NCBI RefSeq assembly: GCF_001399675.1
Contig: NZ_LJCO01000008.1
Span: 358,141 to 422,140 of the forward strand
DNA: 64,000 nt
Direction of reading: 5' to 3'
Source of the DNA: Paenalicyclobacillus ferrooxydans
Lineage (GTDB): Bacteria > Bacillota > Bacilli > Alicyclobacillales > Alicyclobacillaceae
How positions within the stretch are numbered: position 1 is the stretch's first letter; each line of letters starts with the position of its first letter. The notes under the pieces were generated by a model. The model ran no database searches and was not told where the DNA came from. It saw only the letters and a list, made by a program, of their open reading frames with translations. The position numbers and the translations under genes are program-made. Below are positions 1 to 8,450 of the stretch, in pieces.

Positions 1-2
1 GA

Positions 3-1523
3 ACGATTCACTCGATAGCCTACCGTATGGTGATGCCGCAACTCGGTCAGGGTTGGAGTGTGGTAACGGAACCTTCGTGGTTGATTGAACAGGTACTGGA
101 ATCACCAGGCGGGTCACACAATCGTCATGGGGTAGGGAAGATTTTGGCGCAGAACGAGGCGACTCTTGGCGTGTGTCGCGCAAAGGCGAATGCACTTTGG
201 CCGATGCAGGTTGACGGGGCACTAGGGAAGGTGTACAAGGCATATGAGAATCTGAAGTTAGAGAAAAAGAAGCTGGATTTCGAGGACCTCCTACTCCATG
301 CTGTGCGCCTGTTTCAGACGCGCCCTGACCTCGCACAACAGTGGCAAAATCGCTTTGACTATGTTCTGGTCGATGAGTTTCAAGACGTCAACCAGATACA
401 GTGGCTGTTTTTATGTGAATTGGTGAAAAAGACGCGGAACTTGTGTGTGGTTGGTGACGATTGGCAGAGTATTTACGGATTTCGGGGTGCCCGGCCTGCG
501 CTGATGCAGTCGTTTCTACGGCAGTTTCCGAATGCGAAGAAAGTCGTGCTGTCGATGAATTATCGGTCGCATGACCTGATTGTCGATCTCGGGAATCGTG
601 TTATCGAATTGAACCAAGGGCACCAGATCGAAAAGCGTGTGCAGGCGAACCGTGGCATCTCTGAAAGTGCCGTTGTTCAGATTGTGACTGTACAGTCAGA
701 CGTGGAGGAAGCGCGTTTTGTCGCGAATGAAATTCAGCAAATGAAAGAAAGGTGGCCAGAAGTTCCGTACAACGAGTACGCCGTGCTCTATCGGACGAAT
801 ATACAGTCCCGCGTGTATGAAGAGGCTCTGGCCGAACGTGGGATCGCTTATCAGATTGTTGGGGACAGCCATTTCTATGAAAGCCGGGATGTAAAGGTGA
901 TTCTCGATTACCTTCGTATGGTGTGTGACAAATCGGATCCGACACTGTGGGGACCACTGATCAACCGTCCCAAGCGATTTGTACCAAATGCAGTCGTACG
1001 CGACGTGCAACAGGGTGGCTGGGAAGCTGTGAAAAATCATGAGAAGTGCCAAGCGTTTATAAGGACCATCACAGAACTCGAGAAACACTTGTCTCCAGCG
1101 GATGCCATCCGATGGCTCGTTGAAGCTGAACCCGGGCTTGTTCGGTCTCAAGATGATTTAGAGCCGATAAAGTGGGTCGACTCGCTCATCCATTCCGCCA
1201 CTCGATATGAAACCATACCTGAGTTCTTACGGTTCGTGGATTGGGTTATCGAGTGGAGTCAATCGCCAAAGCGGGACGCTGTGCAATTGATGTCTATTCA
1301 TCGGAGCAAAGGATTGGAATTCGAAACGGTATTTGTAACAGGTCTGGTCGAAGGACTGCTTCCGCACAAAAAGTCGCTGACAGAAGAAGGGGTACGTGAA
1401 GAAACCCGCCTTTGCTATGTCGCCATTACTCGCGCAAGGGAAAACCTTTATCTCTTATCGTCTGAGACGTATGGCGATACGGCGTTTGAAATGTCACGGT
1501 ACATCAAAGCCCTCCAGGGATGA
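3..1523 (+). CDS. UvrD/Rep/PcrA-type superfamily 1A DNA helicase, 5' end outside the window
   Basis: ATP-dependent 3'-5' DNA helicase of the UvrD family. The reading frame is open to the left edge and begins with T-I-H-S-I-A-Y-R, which matches the TFHS helicase motif, so the Walker A region lies outside the window. Seen in order: LDFEDLL, the Walker B box VLVDEFQD, motif III VVGDDWQSIYGFRGA, motif IV NYRS, the QLMSIHRSKGLEFE motif V and the CYVAITRARENLYL motif VI. All catalytic motifs present look intact. The visible part is about 507 residues. It is the first gene of the rightward group that includes the coupling protein, so a role in plasmid replication or transfer is likely but inferred. 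Confidence 0.93.
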   Translation, partial: TIHSIAYRMVMPQLGQGWSVVTEPSWLIEQVLESPGGSHNRHGVGKILAQNEATLGVCRAKANALWPMQVDGALGKVYKAYENLKLEKKKLDFEDLLLHAVRLFQTRPDLAQQWQNRFDYVLVDEFQDVNQIQWLFLCELVKKTRNLCVVGDDWQSIYGFRGARPALMQSFLRQFPNAKKVVLSMNYRSHDLIVDLGNRVIELNQGHQIEKRVQANRGISESAVVQIVTVQSDVEEARFVANEIQQMKERWPEVPYNEYAVLYRTNIQSRVYEEALAERGIAYQIVGDSHFYESRDVKVILDYLRMVCDKSDPTLWGPLINRPKRFVPNAVVRDVQQGGWEAVKNHEKCQAFIRTITELEKHLSPADAIRWLVEAEPGLVRSQDDLEPIKWVDSLIHSATRYETIPEFLRFVDWVIEWSQSPKRDAVQLMSIHRSKGLEFETVFVTGLVEGLLPHKKSLTEEGVREETRLCYVAITRARENLYLLSSETYGDTAFEMSRYIKALQG

Positions 1524-1752
1524 GCAACCTGAGCGTATGGATAAGACATCGCAAGACAATTCAAATCAGTGAGGCGATGGGATTCGAAATTGCCGCTCAA
1601 TCGTTTCACTGAATAACGAATGACACGAAGATGGCAAGCATCGACTCGACCAGTGAGTTACCTTCATTCCAATTGGATCAAAAACCATCAACGGTATACC
1701 CAAAGACGTGATAGCCTAGGGAAAGTCCGCATCACGAGGAGGGCTATCTATC

Positions 1753-2505
1753 ATGCTTGGAAGAACCCACATGGCCATAGGGGCACTGGGCGCAGCGACT
1801 TTGCTACCGCTCATTGAACATGCACCTTCGGAACCATTGAGGCAGATGTTACACAGTTCATCAGGCTCGACGTCACTGGCCACCGTGGCCACGATGGCTT
1901 TTGCTGCCGTTGTCGGGAGTATCATTCCAGACTTGGATCAAGCGGACTCGACGATGGCGCATAAGGTGGAACGGATCGGTCAACTGGCGATCATCGGGGT
2001 CCTAATTGCATCCATCCTGTTATTGCACCTTGAGACTTCCATGACTGCCTGGATATTTGTGGTTGTTTTTGGATGGTTGAGTAGTACGAAAGGGAACACA
2101 TCTCGTCTTGCCGGACTCGGGCTACTTGGTGCCGGGGTGGTTTATCTTGGGCTACATCATGACATACCGCTGTCTGCCGCCATTCTACTGGCAGGTTGGA
2201 CAGTCGGCGCGATGTTCACCCCTCACCGGACCTTTACGCATAGTCTCGTAGGTCTCTTTATCTTTGCAATGGGTGTTATTGAAGCACTCAAAGGCTTTAC
2301 CCACCTGCACTTCGTATTTGTCGCAGATGGGCTTGTTCTTGGCTACGCTCTGCACATGGCCGCAGATGCGGTTGCAGGTGGGGTGCCGTTGTTGTGGCCA
2401 TGGAAACATCGACAAGGCATTCGGCTCGTGCGTACCGGAAGCCCAGTGGACCATTTAATCGGGGGACTTGCGGTGTTGGCTTTTGTTGGACTGATCGTCT
2501 ATTAA
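1753..2505 (+). CDS. YdjM-like (DUF457) membrane-bound metal-dependent hydrolase
   Basis: Multi-pass membrane protein of 250 residues in the YdjM/DUF457 family of putative metal-dependent hydrolases. Conserved polar residues sit between hydrophobic segments: H6 near the N terminus, PDLD at 59-62, HRTFTHS at 158-164, and H201/D205 in a late helix, the usual metal-ligand pattern of the family. An AGGAGGG ribosome binding site lies about 10 bases before the ATG. The substrate of this family is not established. It lies between a helicase and a conjugative coupling protein, but nothing in the sequence links it directly to transfer. Confidence 0.85.
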   Translation: MLGRTHMAIGALGAATLLPLIEHAPSEPLRQMLHSSSGSTSLATVATMAFAAVVGSIIPDLDQADSTMAHKVERIGQLAIIGVLIASILLLHLETSMTAWIFVVVFGWLSSTKGNTSRLAGLGLLGAGVVYLGLHHDIPLSAAILLAGWTVGAMFTPHRTFTHSLVGLFIFAMGVIEALKGFTHLHFVFVADGLVLGYALHMAADAVAGGVPLLWPWKHRQGIRLVRTGSPVDHLIGGLAVLAFVGLIVY

Positions 2506-2573
2506 CATGCACAAACGGAACACGAGTTTCGACAGAGATACAATAAAGATTTGAATGAGGGAAGGGGAAGGGT

Positions 2574-5129
2574 ATGCAACCACCGACAATCATACCCGGT
2601 TCGAGCATCATGCACGGATTGGGGATTATCCCAGGGGCAGTCTGGATCGTGCTTGGTACAGGGCTGGTTGTCTTCTTCTTTTACAAATTCCTCTATAAAG
2701 CATTGGGGTTAGGTGCCACAATCGCTGGTGTCCTCGTTCTTGGTGGCTTGGGTTTTGGTCTGGTACGTATTCATCAGGCTGTGGTGCGTTGGCAATCGTC
2801 GCTTATCCATCCGACACAACATGCCGAGCGTACACCTGTGAACGGGGCAAACAGTGTAGACTTCCTTCATCCACAGTTTCAGATGCAAAGTGTGTTCCCC
2901 AACCTGAATTCGATGAATCCATTGGCTCATCAGAGTCCTTGGCTCATTGCCGCCGTCATCCTCATTGCAATCATGACCGCGGTGACGTTTCTTACATATC
3001 GAATGATGTCACCCAGGGCGCGAACCAACCTTCTTCATCGTTGTAGGACAGCCAGTGCCTCTACCGTACAGAAACGAGATCGGGAAGATGGGGACTACGC
3101 GCTGGCTGACATCGAGATTGGGGTTCGAAAAGATAATGGTCGGTCGATTGTATTAGAGGGGCGAGATCGCTTTCTTCACACACTGGTTGTCGGGAGTACG
3201 GGAACTGGGAAGACCAGCCGTATTTTGACGAAGGGCGTGTATCAGGACATCCGCAGAATGGCTGACGGAAATCCGATGGACGTGATTGTTCTCGATCCCG
3301 ATGGAGGATTTGCACAGAGTGCACTCGACTTCGCAACAAAGCTTGGCGTAAAGCGAGACGTTATCGACCTACGGGGAGGATCGGGGCATGTCAGCACGGT
3401 GTCTTTCAATCCATTTTCAGGCGGGGATATCGCGGATATCGTGGATAACGTCCGCGTTGTGCTGAAGGAGCAGATGGGCGAGCAGGACTCATTTTTTCAG
3501 AATGCCCAGGACGATCTCGTTCGTACGGTTATACAGGTCCAAGTGCCACTTTGGCCGGAGACGGACTTCGTTCAATTTGCAGAGCTTGTCACGGACCCTG
3601 TACATTTTCGCACGGTGTGTACGATGGTGTATGACCATGCACTGGGGCGAACAGCAGAGCATGGCAAGGGAAAGAAGGACGATGGTGGCAGCCTTTCAGA
3701 CTTGTGGGCGCATGAACGACCGTATATCGAGGCTCGATATGATGACATGGAGGAGCACCATCGCAGCTTGGTGTTATCCGCCGCACGCTCATTCCTCATG
3801 GACACACGAACAGAGGCCAAATTGGAGCACCTGGAGAAAATCACGAAGGGACTCAAAATTGTTGTCAACGAGCTCGCGACCAATGAGCGAATGCGGCAGG
3901 TTCTGCGCCGAGGCGAACTACCGATGTTTGATTTTCAGTCGTTCTTTCGGGCGGGCAAAGAAGAGCCTGGTCGGTTAATTGTCGTCATTACCGGCAACCG
4001 CACGTTTGGCAAACTGTTCGGGAAGCTGTTCCTCATCACCATGAAGACGTACGCGCTGAGTCGAGATGGTAGTGAGTGGACACGCCGGCCAGTGTATTTA
4101 TACGCTGACGAGTTTTCAGTGTTCGGAACCGATTCGTTTATTGAGGCGTTCTCACAGATCCGGAAATATCGGGTCGCCATGATGCTGGCCATTCAAGCGC
4201 GATCACAGTTACAAGATGTGAGTAAAAAGTTTCTTGAAGTCGTGGAGGGGAACTGTCGTAACAAGATTGTCTTTCCCGCACCATCCTCGAATGACGCAAA
4301 GTTTTTTGAGGACGCACTTGGTACGGTGGTCAATGTCAAAGAAACGAAAATGGAGAATAAGCTAAATTGGTTTTGGTTTGACAACCGCAATATTGACCGA
4401 CGAGTGAGTGCAAGGGAAGAGGTGGATCCGCGTTTTCGGATTGAGGACTTGTCGTATGGCCTCACTAAAGATGAAGCCGTATTCTTGTTGACCCTTGATA
4501 ACCAGGCTCAGGTGCCATTTATCGGTTATACATCGGTGGCCGATACTTGGGCCAAGCAAAAGCGGGGATTTCTAAGTTCACCATCAGACGCTGGCAGACC
4601 CGGTACTACTCACTTGTTCCTGCGATTGAGGCGGAGTGAAGTTAAGCTCACTCCGTTAGGCTTAGTACAAGGAGGTCTGGAGGAAGCAGCGTCTGATTTA
4701 TCGACCACGAACGTGGCATTACATACGTTGGATGCGACGGCTTTGGGAGAAACATCGTTTGTGAAACCGACGGCGAACCCGAATGAGGTGATACACGTGC
4801 AAGCCTTGGCGACGACGGATCCATACGAATCCGTTGAGGAAGATATGGGCAGACAACAGGAGTTGGATGTTGACCCGTTAGAGATGGCCAATTTGATGGA
4901 GAACGTTGCATCAATACATCACACGAAAAATGAGAGCGGTCAGGAGCAAGCCACCTCATCTGTGCATCGATTCGATTTGCGTCGGCGAGAAACACCACCT
5001 GACGTCCCTAGCGAATGTCGACAGGGGAAACAGTGCCCGGATTGCCAGGAGGCCTATCTTGAGTTGACACCCGATGAGCGAAAGTGGCGTTGCCCGAAGT
5101 GTGGATTTAACCGTAAAAATCGCATGTAG
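2574..5129 (+). CDS. VirD4/TraG-like type IV coupling protein with C-terminal zinc ribbon
   Basis: Membrane-anchored ATPase that would bring a DNA substrate to a conjugation channel. The 851-residue protein has hydrophobic segments near residues 20-65 and 123-145, then a Walker A box GSTGTGKT at 207-214, a Walker B-like IVLDPDGG, and a later YLYADEFS box followed by FSQIRKYRVAMMLAIQARSQL-type sequence typical of TraG/TraD C-terminal ATPase halves. The tail carries a zinc ribbon with C821, C824, C840 and C843, which is unusual for VirD4 proteins. No relaxase and no VirB4-like ATPase is visible in the window, so the transfer system, if complete, continues elsewhere. Confidence 0.9.
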   Translation: MQPPTIIPGSSIMHGLGIIPGAVWIVLGTGLVVFFFYKFLYKALGLGATIAGVLVLGGLGFGLVRIHQAVVRWQSSLIHPTQHAERTPVNGANSVDFLHPQFQMQSVFPNLNSMNPLAHQSPWLIAAVILIAIMTAVTFLTYRMMSPRARTNLLHRCRTASASTVQKRDREDGDYALADIEIGVRKDNGRSIVLEGRDRFLHTLVVGSTGTGKTSRILTKGVYQDIRRMADGNPMDVIVLDPDGGFAQSALDFATKLGVKRDVIDLRGGSGHVSTVSFNPFSGGDIADIVDNVRVVLKEQMGEQDSFFQNAQDDLVRTVIQVQVPLWPETDFVQFAELVTDPVHFRTVCTMVYDHALGRTAEHGKGKKDDGGSLSDLWAHERPYIEARYDDMEEHHRSLVLSAARSFLMDTRTEAKLEHLEKITKGLKIVVNELATNERMRQVLRRGELPMFDFQSFFRAGKEEPGRLIVVITGNRTFGKLFGKLFLITMKTYALSRDGSEWTRRPVYLYADEFSVFGTDSFIEAFSQIRKYRVAMMLAIQARSQLQDVSKKFLEVVEGNCRNKIVFPAPSSNDAKFFEDALGTVVNVKETKMENKLNWFWFDNRNIDRRVSAREEVDPRFRIEDLSYGLTKDEAVFLLTLDNQAQVPFIGYTSVADTWAKQKRGFLSSPSDAGRPGTTHLFLRLRRSEVKLTPLGLVQGGLEEAASDLSTTNVALHTLDATALGETSFVKPTANPNEVIHVQALATTDPYESVEEDMGRQQELDVDPLEMANLMENVASIHHTKNESGQEQATSSVHRFDLRRRETPPDVPSECRQGKQCPDCQEAYLELTPDERKWRCPKCGFNRKNRM

Positions 5130-5214
5130 GTGGCACGATTTTGGCACGATTCCTATTCCTCTAAGTGTTACCGTGACGAAAGATGCCACAGTCAGTACCG
5201 AGAGGAGAATGTAA

Positions 5215-6039
5215 ATGGAAAACAGCCAGGTCATATACGTGAATACCCTCGCTGAAGGGGCGCTGCTGGGGAACCCGGAAGAGATTGCGGACAAACAGCT
5301 TCCAGCGGTGGCTAAGGCATGGAAGAAAAGTGCAGCGGTCGCACACTATCGCCTGTTTGGTACGGAGTCGGTGTCACTACGTGGGGAACGCAAGAAGTTT
5401 CTGATCGGAGACATCGGTTCAGCGAAAATCATCTTGCCGATGGAAGAGGAATATTCAGGTGTAGCCGCTGCGGATAACCCGGAGCGCTTGCTCAATTATT
5501 GGATTTCAGCCGTCATCGATGACTTTGACCTAGAAGACGAAGCGAATCCGGTTCTTGTCCTCAATCGTAAAAAGGCGCTTGAGCGTCTGCGTGAAATCAA
5601 TGCACGACGAGTGGTTGAGGGCGGACAAGTCTATGGTGTCATTCAAGCTGAAATTCGCGGTGGATACATCATGAATGTGGCAGGCTATCAGGCTTTGATG
5701 CCGCGATCGTTTTATGATTGGGATACGAACCTCGTAGGACACATCGGCGAAGGATTTAATGTTCAAGTGGTGTCGATAGGCAACAACGGTCCCCTTGTTT
5801 CACGTCGCGATTTGTTGCCGAATCCCTTTCATGCAGTTGGTGATCGGATTCAACGGGGGGCTCGGCTGAGAGCCAGAATCACGCACGTCTATAACGGCCT
5901 TTTCAAGGCGGAAATTAGACCCGGCGTTCGTATCAGTATATCGACGCCTAGGATGTACCGGCTGTTACATGTGGGAGATGAGGTGATGGTGGAGGTCAAG
6001 GGGAAGAATCGGCGCGAGTTTTATGGGGTTGTGATTTGA
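5215..6039 (+). CDS. S1-domain-like nucleic-acid-binding protein
   Basis: Protein of 274 residues starting after a GAGAGGAGAATGTAA leader. From about residue 138 the sequence VYGVIQAEIRGGYIMNVAG-Y-ALMP resembles an S1 oligonucleotide-binding fold (compare G.V......G......G..G.xP in ribosomal protein S1), and a second weaker repeat, LRARITHVYNGLFKAEIRPGVR, follows near residue 220. The N-terminal 130 residues are unrecognised. It probably binds RNA or single-stranded DNA. It is the last gene of the left rightward group and is followed by a terminator hairpin. Confidence 0.65.
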   Translation: MENSQVIYVNTLAEGALLGNPEEIADKQLPAVAKAWKKSAAVAHYRLFGTESVSLRGERKKFLIGDIGSAKIILPMEEEYSGVAAADNPERLLNYWISAVIDDFDLEDEANPVLVLNRKKALERLREINARRVVEGGQVYGVIQAEIRGGYIMNVAGYQALMPRSFYDWDTNLVGHIGEGFNVQVVSIGNNGPLVSRRDLLPNPFHAVGDRIQRGARLRARITHVYNGLFKAEIRPGVRISISTPRMYRLLHVGDEVMVEVKGKNRREFYGVVI

Positions 6040-6099
6040 AAAGGGTTGCAGTAAAGATATTAGTGAAATCCATCGTGACTATCATAGATTTACATAACT

Positions 6100-6136
6100 A
6101 CTCGCCACTACTCTCCATACTGAAGTGGCGAGTTTT
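6100..6136 (+). terminator. Rho-independent terminator after the S1-like gene
   Basis: A 10-bp perfect stem (ACTCGCCACT at 6100-6109 with AGTGGCGAGT at 6124-6133), a 14-base loop and a short T run. It separates the left gene group from the defence block. Confidence 0.75.
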
Positions 6137-6297
6137 GATGTGCCCAAATTCTCACTTATAGCCTGAACACTCGATCTGGACATATATGGCCTTAGGACAA
6201 CGTGGCCAATCGGACTCATAATCCATTGTGTCTGGTAGATATGATAAAATGAATGCGAACAGACGTTTGTGTTTTAGCTATGCGTGGGGGTGGGTTC

Positions 6298-7020
6298 ATG
6301 TCATTCAGCATGACTGAAGCAAAAAGGCTGGTTAAAGAGCATTTTGATCGTGCGCGTGGGAAAATGCTCATGGCAAAGAGTATGACGGACAGTTTCAAAA
6401 TGGCCGAACCTATATCCGACGTTGTTCCGGGCTATCATGCAAAAGAGATGGAGTTCGGTGACTACGAAAAGGACAACTATACTGCACTTTTCATCGACAT
6501 CCGAAACTCAACAAAGCGTGCTCATCGAATTGGAGCAGAAAAAACATTTCTGTCTCTACATGCCTTCTTTCCGGGAGTAGCATACACCATTGAGGAATTT
6601 GGTGGATATGTGATGGACTTCATGGGTGATGGTGTGATGGCGTTTTTTGGTGGAAAAGAATCTGAAATGAATAAGTCTTGGGCTGCTCAACAAGCTGGGA
6701 CGTGCGGATTGAAACTAATTGATGTTGTGCAAAACGCAGTGAATCCCGTGCTGAAAGACGGGGGCATAGACTGGCTTTTTCAATGCGGCGTTGGAATAGA
6801 TCACGGTTCAGTGGTTGTTACGAAAATTGGTACCTACGACAACTACGATGTGAAAGCGTTTGGTGATTGCATCAACAAGGCCAGCAAGTATTCTGACGGA
6901 ACAGATTCAGTCGTGGTAAGTCAACAAATTAAAGATTTGTGGCCAACCAGCGAGGGTGGAAAAATGAGGTTTCACAAGTTAGGACACAGTGACGGGTATG
7001 AAGTGAGAAGGGAAGAGTAG
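6298..7020 (+). CDS. Class III nucleotide cyclase, probable Pycsar cyclase (PycC)
   Basis: Soluble class III purine/pyrimidine nucleotide cyclase of 240 residues. The two metal-binding aspartates are in FID67IRNS and FMGD111GVMAFFGG. The late motif GDCINKASK keeps N193 but has K197 where classical adenylate cyclases usually have arginine. The ATG at 6298 is preferred because GGGGGTGGG precedes it; an in-frame ATG at 6253 lacks a binding site. The stop is one base from the next ATG, and the next gene is a DUF5706 membrane effector. That pairing is the hallmark of the Pycsar anti-phage system, in which the cyclase makes cCMP or cUMP on infection. Which nucleotide is made cannot be read from the sequence. 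A TATGAT -10-like box lies at 6240. Confidence 0.85.
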   Translation: MSFSMTEAKRLVKEHFDRARGKMLMAKSMTDSFKMAEPISDVVPGYHAKEMEFGDYEKDNYTALFIDIRNSTKRAHRIGAEKTFLSLHAFFPGVAYTIEEFGGYVMDFMGDGVMAFFGGKESEMNKSWAAQQAGTCGLKLIDVVQNAVNPVLKDGGIDWLFQCGVGIDHGSVVVTKIGTYDNYDVKAFGDCINKASKYSDGTDSVVVSQQIKDLWPTSEGGKMRFHKLGHSDGYEVRREE

Positions 7021-7021
7021 C

Positions 7022-7645
7022 ATGGGGCAAACTAGCCCGCCAAGTTTCAATGTTTCTTCGGAGGCAATTGAATTTCTTTATAAAGCCATTGAAGATACGC
7101 AGAACACAATTCGGTTCACGGATACCAAGGCGGGCGTTGTTATCGTCAGCAGCGGAATCATCGCGGGGTATTTCCTTGAATTAGTAACTCCCCTGCTCAA
7201 GCATATTCAGACGAGGCATCCATTGGTTTTGTCTATCGTTGTGGCCATAGGGATATTTAGCTTATTTGCAATTGTTGTGACTATCTTATCAAGTCTCCGC
7301 TCTATCTCGCCTATTTTGGATGCCAGTTGTCATGTTAAGGCCGATGGAGTAGCGAGTCAAATTCCGTTTTCAATAAACGCAGCACCTAAGATGGGATTTT
7401 TCGATTTGTTTCGTGAAAGACGCAAGTCATCACTCACTATGAGCGTGAGGGAGTTATTGCAGAAAGCTTCAGGTGATACATTGAGTCAAGAAATATCTAA
7501 GACACTGGCATTTGAATTGCTGAAGTTATCGTACATTCGTGACAAGAAGGTGTTTCGTACCAGTCGGTCAATTTTATGGCTCGTGATTAGCATGTTTTCA
7601 ATTATCGCATTTTCGATTGCCTTGAGGTTTTTGGGCTGGATATAA
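7022..7645 (+). CDS. Pycsar membrane effector, DUF5706 family (PycTM-like)
   Basis: Membrane protein of 207 residues. It opens with an amphipathic segment containing FTDTKAGVVIVSSGIIAGYF, the hallmark start of the DUF5706/Pycsar effector family, then a second membrane helix near residues 65-90, a charged cytoplasmic part, and a third helix at the C terminus. In characterised Pycsar systems, binding of a cyclic pyrimidine nucleotide makes such proteins damage the membrane and abort infection. It follows the cyclase after one base, so the two genes are almost certainly co-translated. The family call is strong; activity is inferred. Confidence 0.85.
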   Translation: MGQTSPPSFNVSSEAIEFLYKAIEDTQNTIRFTDTKAGVVIVSSGIIAGYFLELVTPLLKHIQTRHPLVLSIVVAIGIFSLFAIVVTILSSLRSISPILDASCHVKADGVASQIPFSINAAPKMGFFDLFRERRKSSLTMSVRELLQKASGDTLSQEISKTLAFELLKLSYIRDKKVFRTSRSILWLVISMFSIIAFSIALRFLGWI

Positions 7646-7648
7646 GAT

Positions 7649-7669
7649 GTCCCGGAGGATTTCCGGGAC
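7649..7669. terminator. Short hairpin between convergent genes
   Basis: GTCCCGGA at 7649-7656 pairs with TCCGGGAC at 7662-7669 across a 5-base loop. It lies between the Pycsar effector and the convergent restriction gene and could end transcription from both sides. No T tract follows on the plus strand, so efficiency is uncertain. Confidence 0.45.
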
Positions 7670-7685
7670 ACTGGAATACCTTGAC

Positions 7686-8450
7686 TTATGAACCGACGAT
7701 ATGACCGACCAACGAGCGAACGAAAGTGTACATGGTCAAGTCGTCAGACGGTTCGCCGTAATTCCCTTCCGGCCCGAAACTTTTATTTGACATGAGAAAC
7801 GCCGCAGCCGTATAGTTTCGCTCCAACAAGAGTTTCTTGCAAAACAACTCATACCGTTGTGCGTAGGATGTATCTCGAAACTCCTCAAAGACGTTGAAAT
7901 GAGGTTCGGCCACCCGAACAGGCACCGTTGACTTTGGGGACTCTTCCAAAACCATCAGATAGCCTAACCACGGTGAAGGTGCGGAATCACCAAAAGCTCC
8001 TTCACGGTAAGCCGTCAGAATGTCCAGCGAACTGCCCATCGCCTCTTCAGTGCGGTTATTAAAATTGTTACCGAATGAACCAACTTGTGATTTCAGTTCC
8101 ACCGCTGCAATCAATCGTTTTTCTCCCGATTGCTGTTGCCGAACTACGACCAAATCCCATTGCTTTGATGGGCGATAGAACCCCGGCAACTCTAGCTTTC
8201 CAGACGTGAATATCTCGTCCTCAGTTACCCCGTTTTTCAACAGAATCCACCTAAGCACTTCCAAGAAACCATCTAACTGTTTACCGCCCGTAACTGCGCC
8301 GCGTGTGCCTTGATTTTGCACGCCGCGATCCATGTTTTTCCCTTGCTGTGATAAGCGGGTTGTCCAAAAAAAGCGGATGGCTTCCTTGGTTCGTTCGTCT
8401 AGTTCATCTTTTGCTGGAATGAAGATGTTCAAAGCGTGTTCCTCCGTCAA
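7686..8450 (-). CDS. PaeR7I/XhoI-type type II restriction endonuclease
   Basis: Type II restriction enzyme of 254 residues. The segment AVELKSQVGSFGNNFNNRTEE is characteristic of the XhoI/PaeR7I family, which cuts CTCGAG; AVELKSQ carries the catalytic E-x-K of the PD-(D/E)xK fold, and the QWDLVVV strand upstream supplies the aspartate. The start codon overlaps the stop of the methylase gene by 4 bases (ATGA), so expression follows that of the methylase. A CTCGAG site occurs in this window at 1077, so protection by methylation would be needed. Recognition of CTCGAG is inferred from family membership. Confidence 0.9.
   Translation of the reverse strand: MTEEHALNIFIPAKDELDERTKEAIRFFWTTRLSQQGKNMDRGVQNQGTRGAVTGGKQLDGFLEVLRWILLKNGVTEDEIFTSGKLELPGFYRPSKQWDLVVVRQQQSGEKRLIAAVELKSQVGSFGNNFNNRTEEAMGSSLDILTAYREGAFGDSAPSPWLGYLMVLEESPKSTVPVRVAEPHFNVFEEFRDTSYAQRYELFCKKLLLERNYTAAAFLMSNKSFGPEGNYGEPSDDLTMYTFVRSLVGHIVGS

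Noticed and set aside
2185..2454. Antisense frame within the YdjM-like gene
   Set aside because: Shadow of a well-supported gene; no binding site or family match. The same holds for the other long antisense frames in intact genes.
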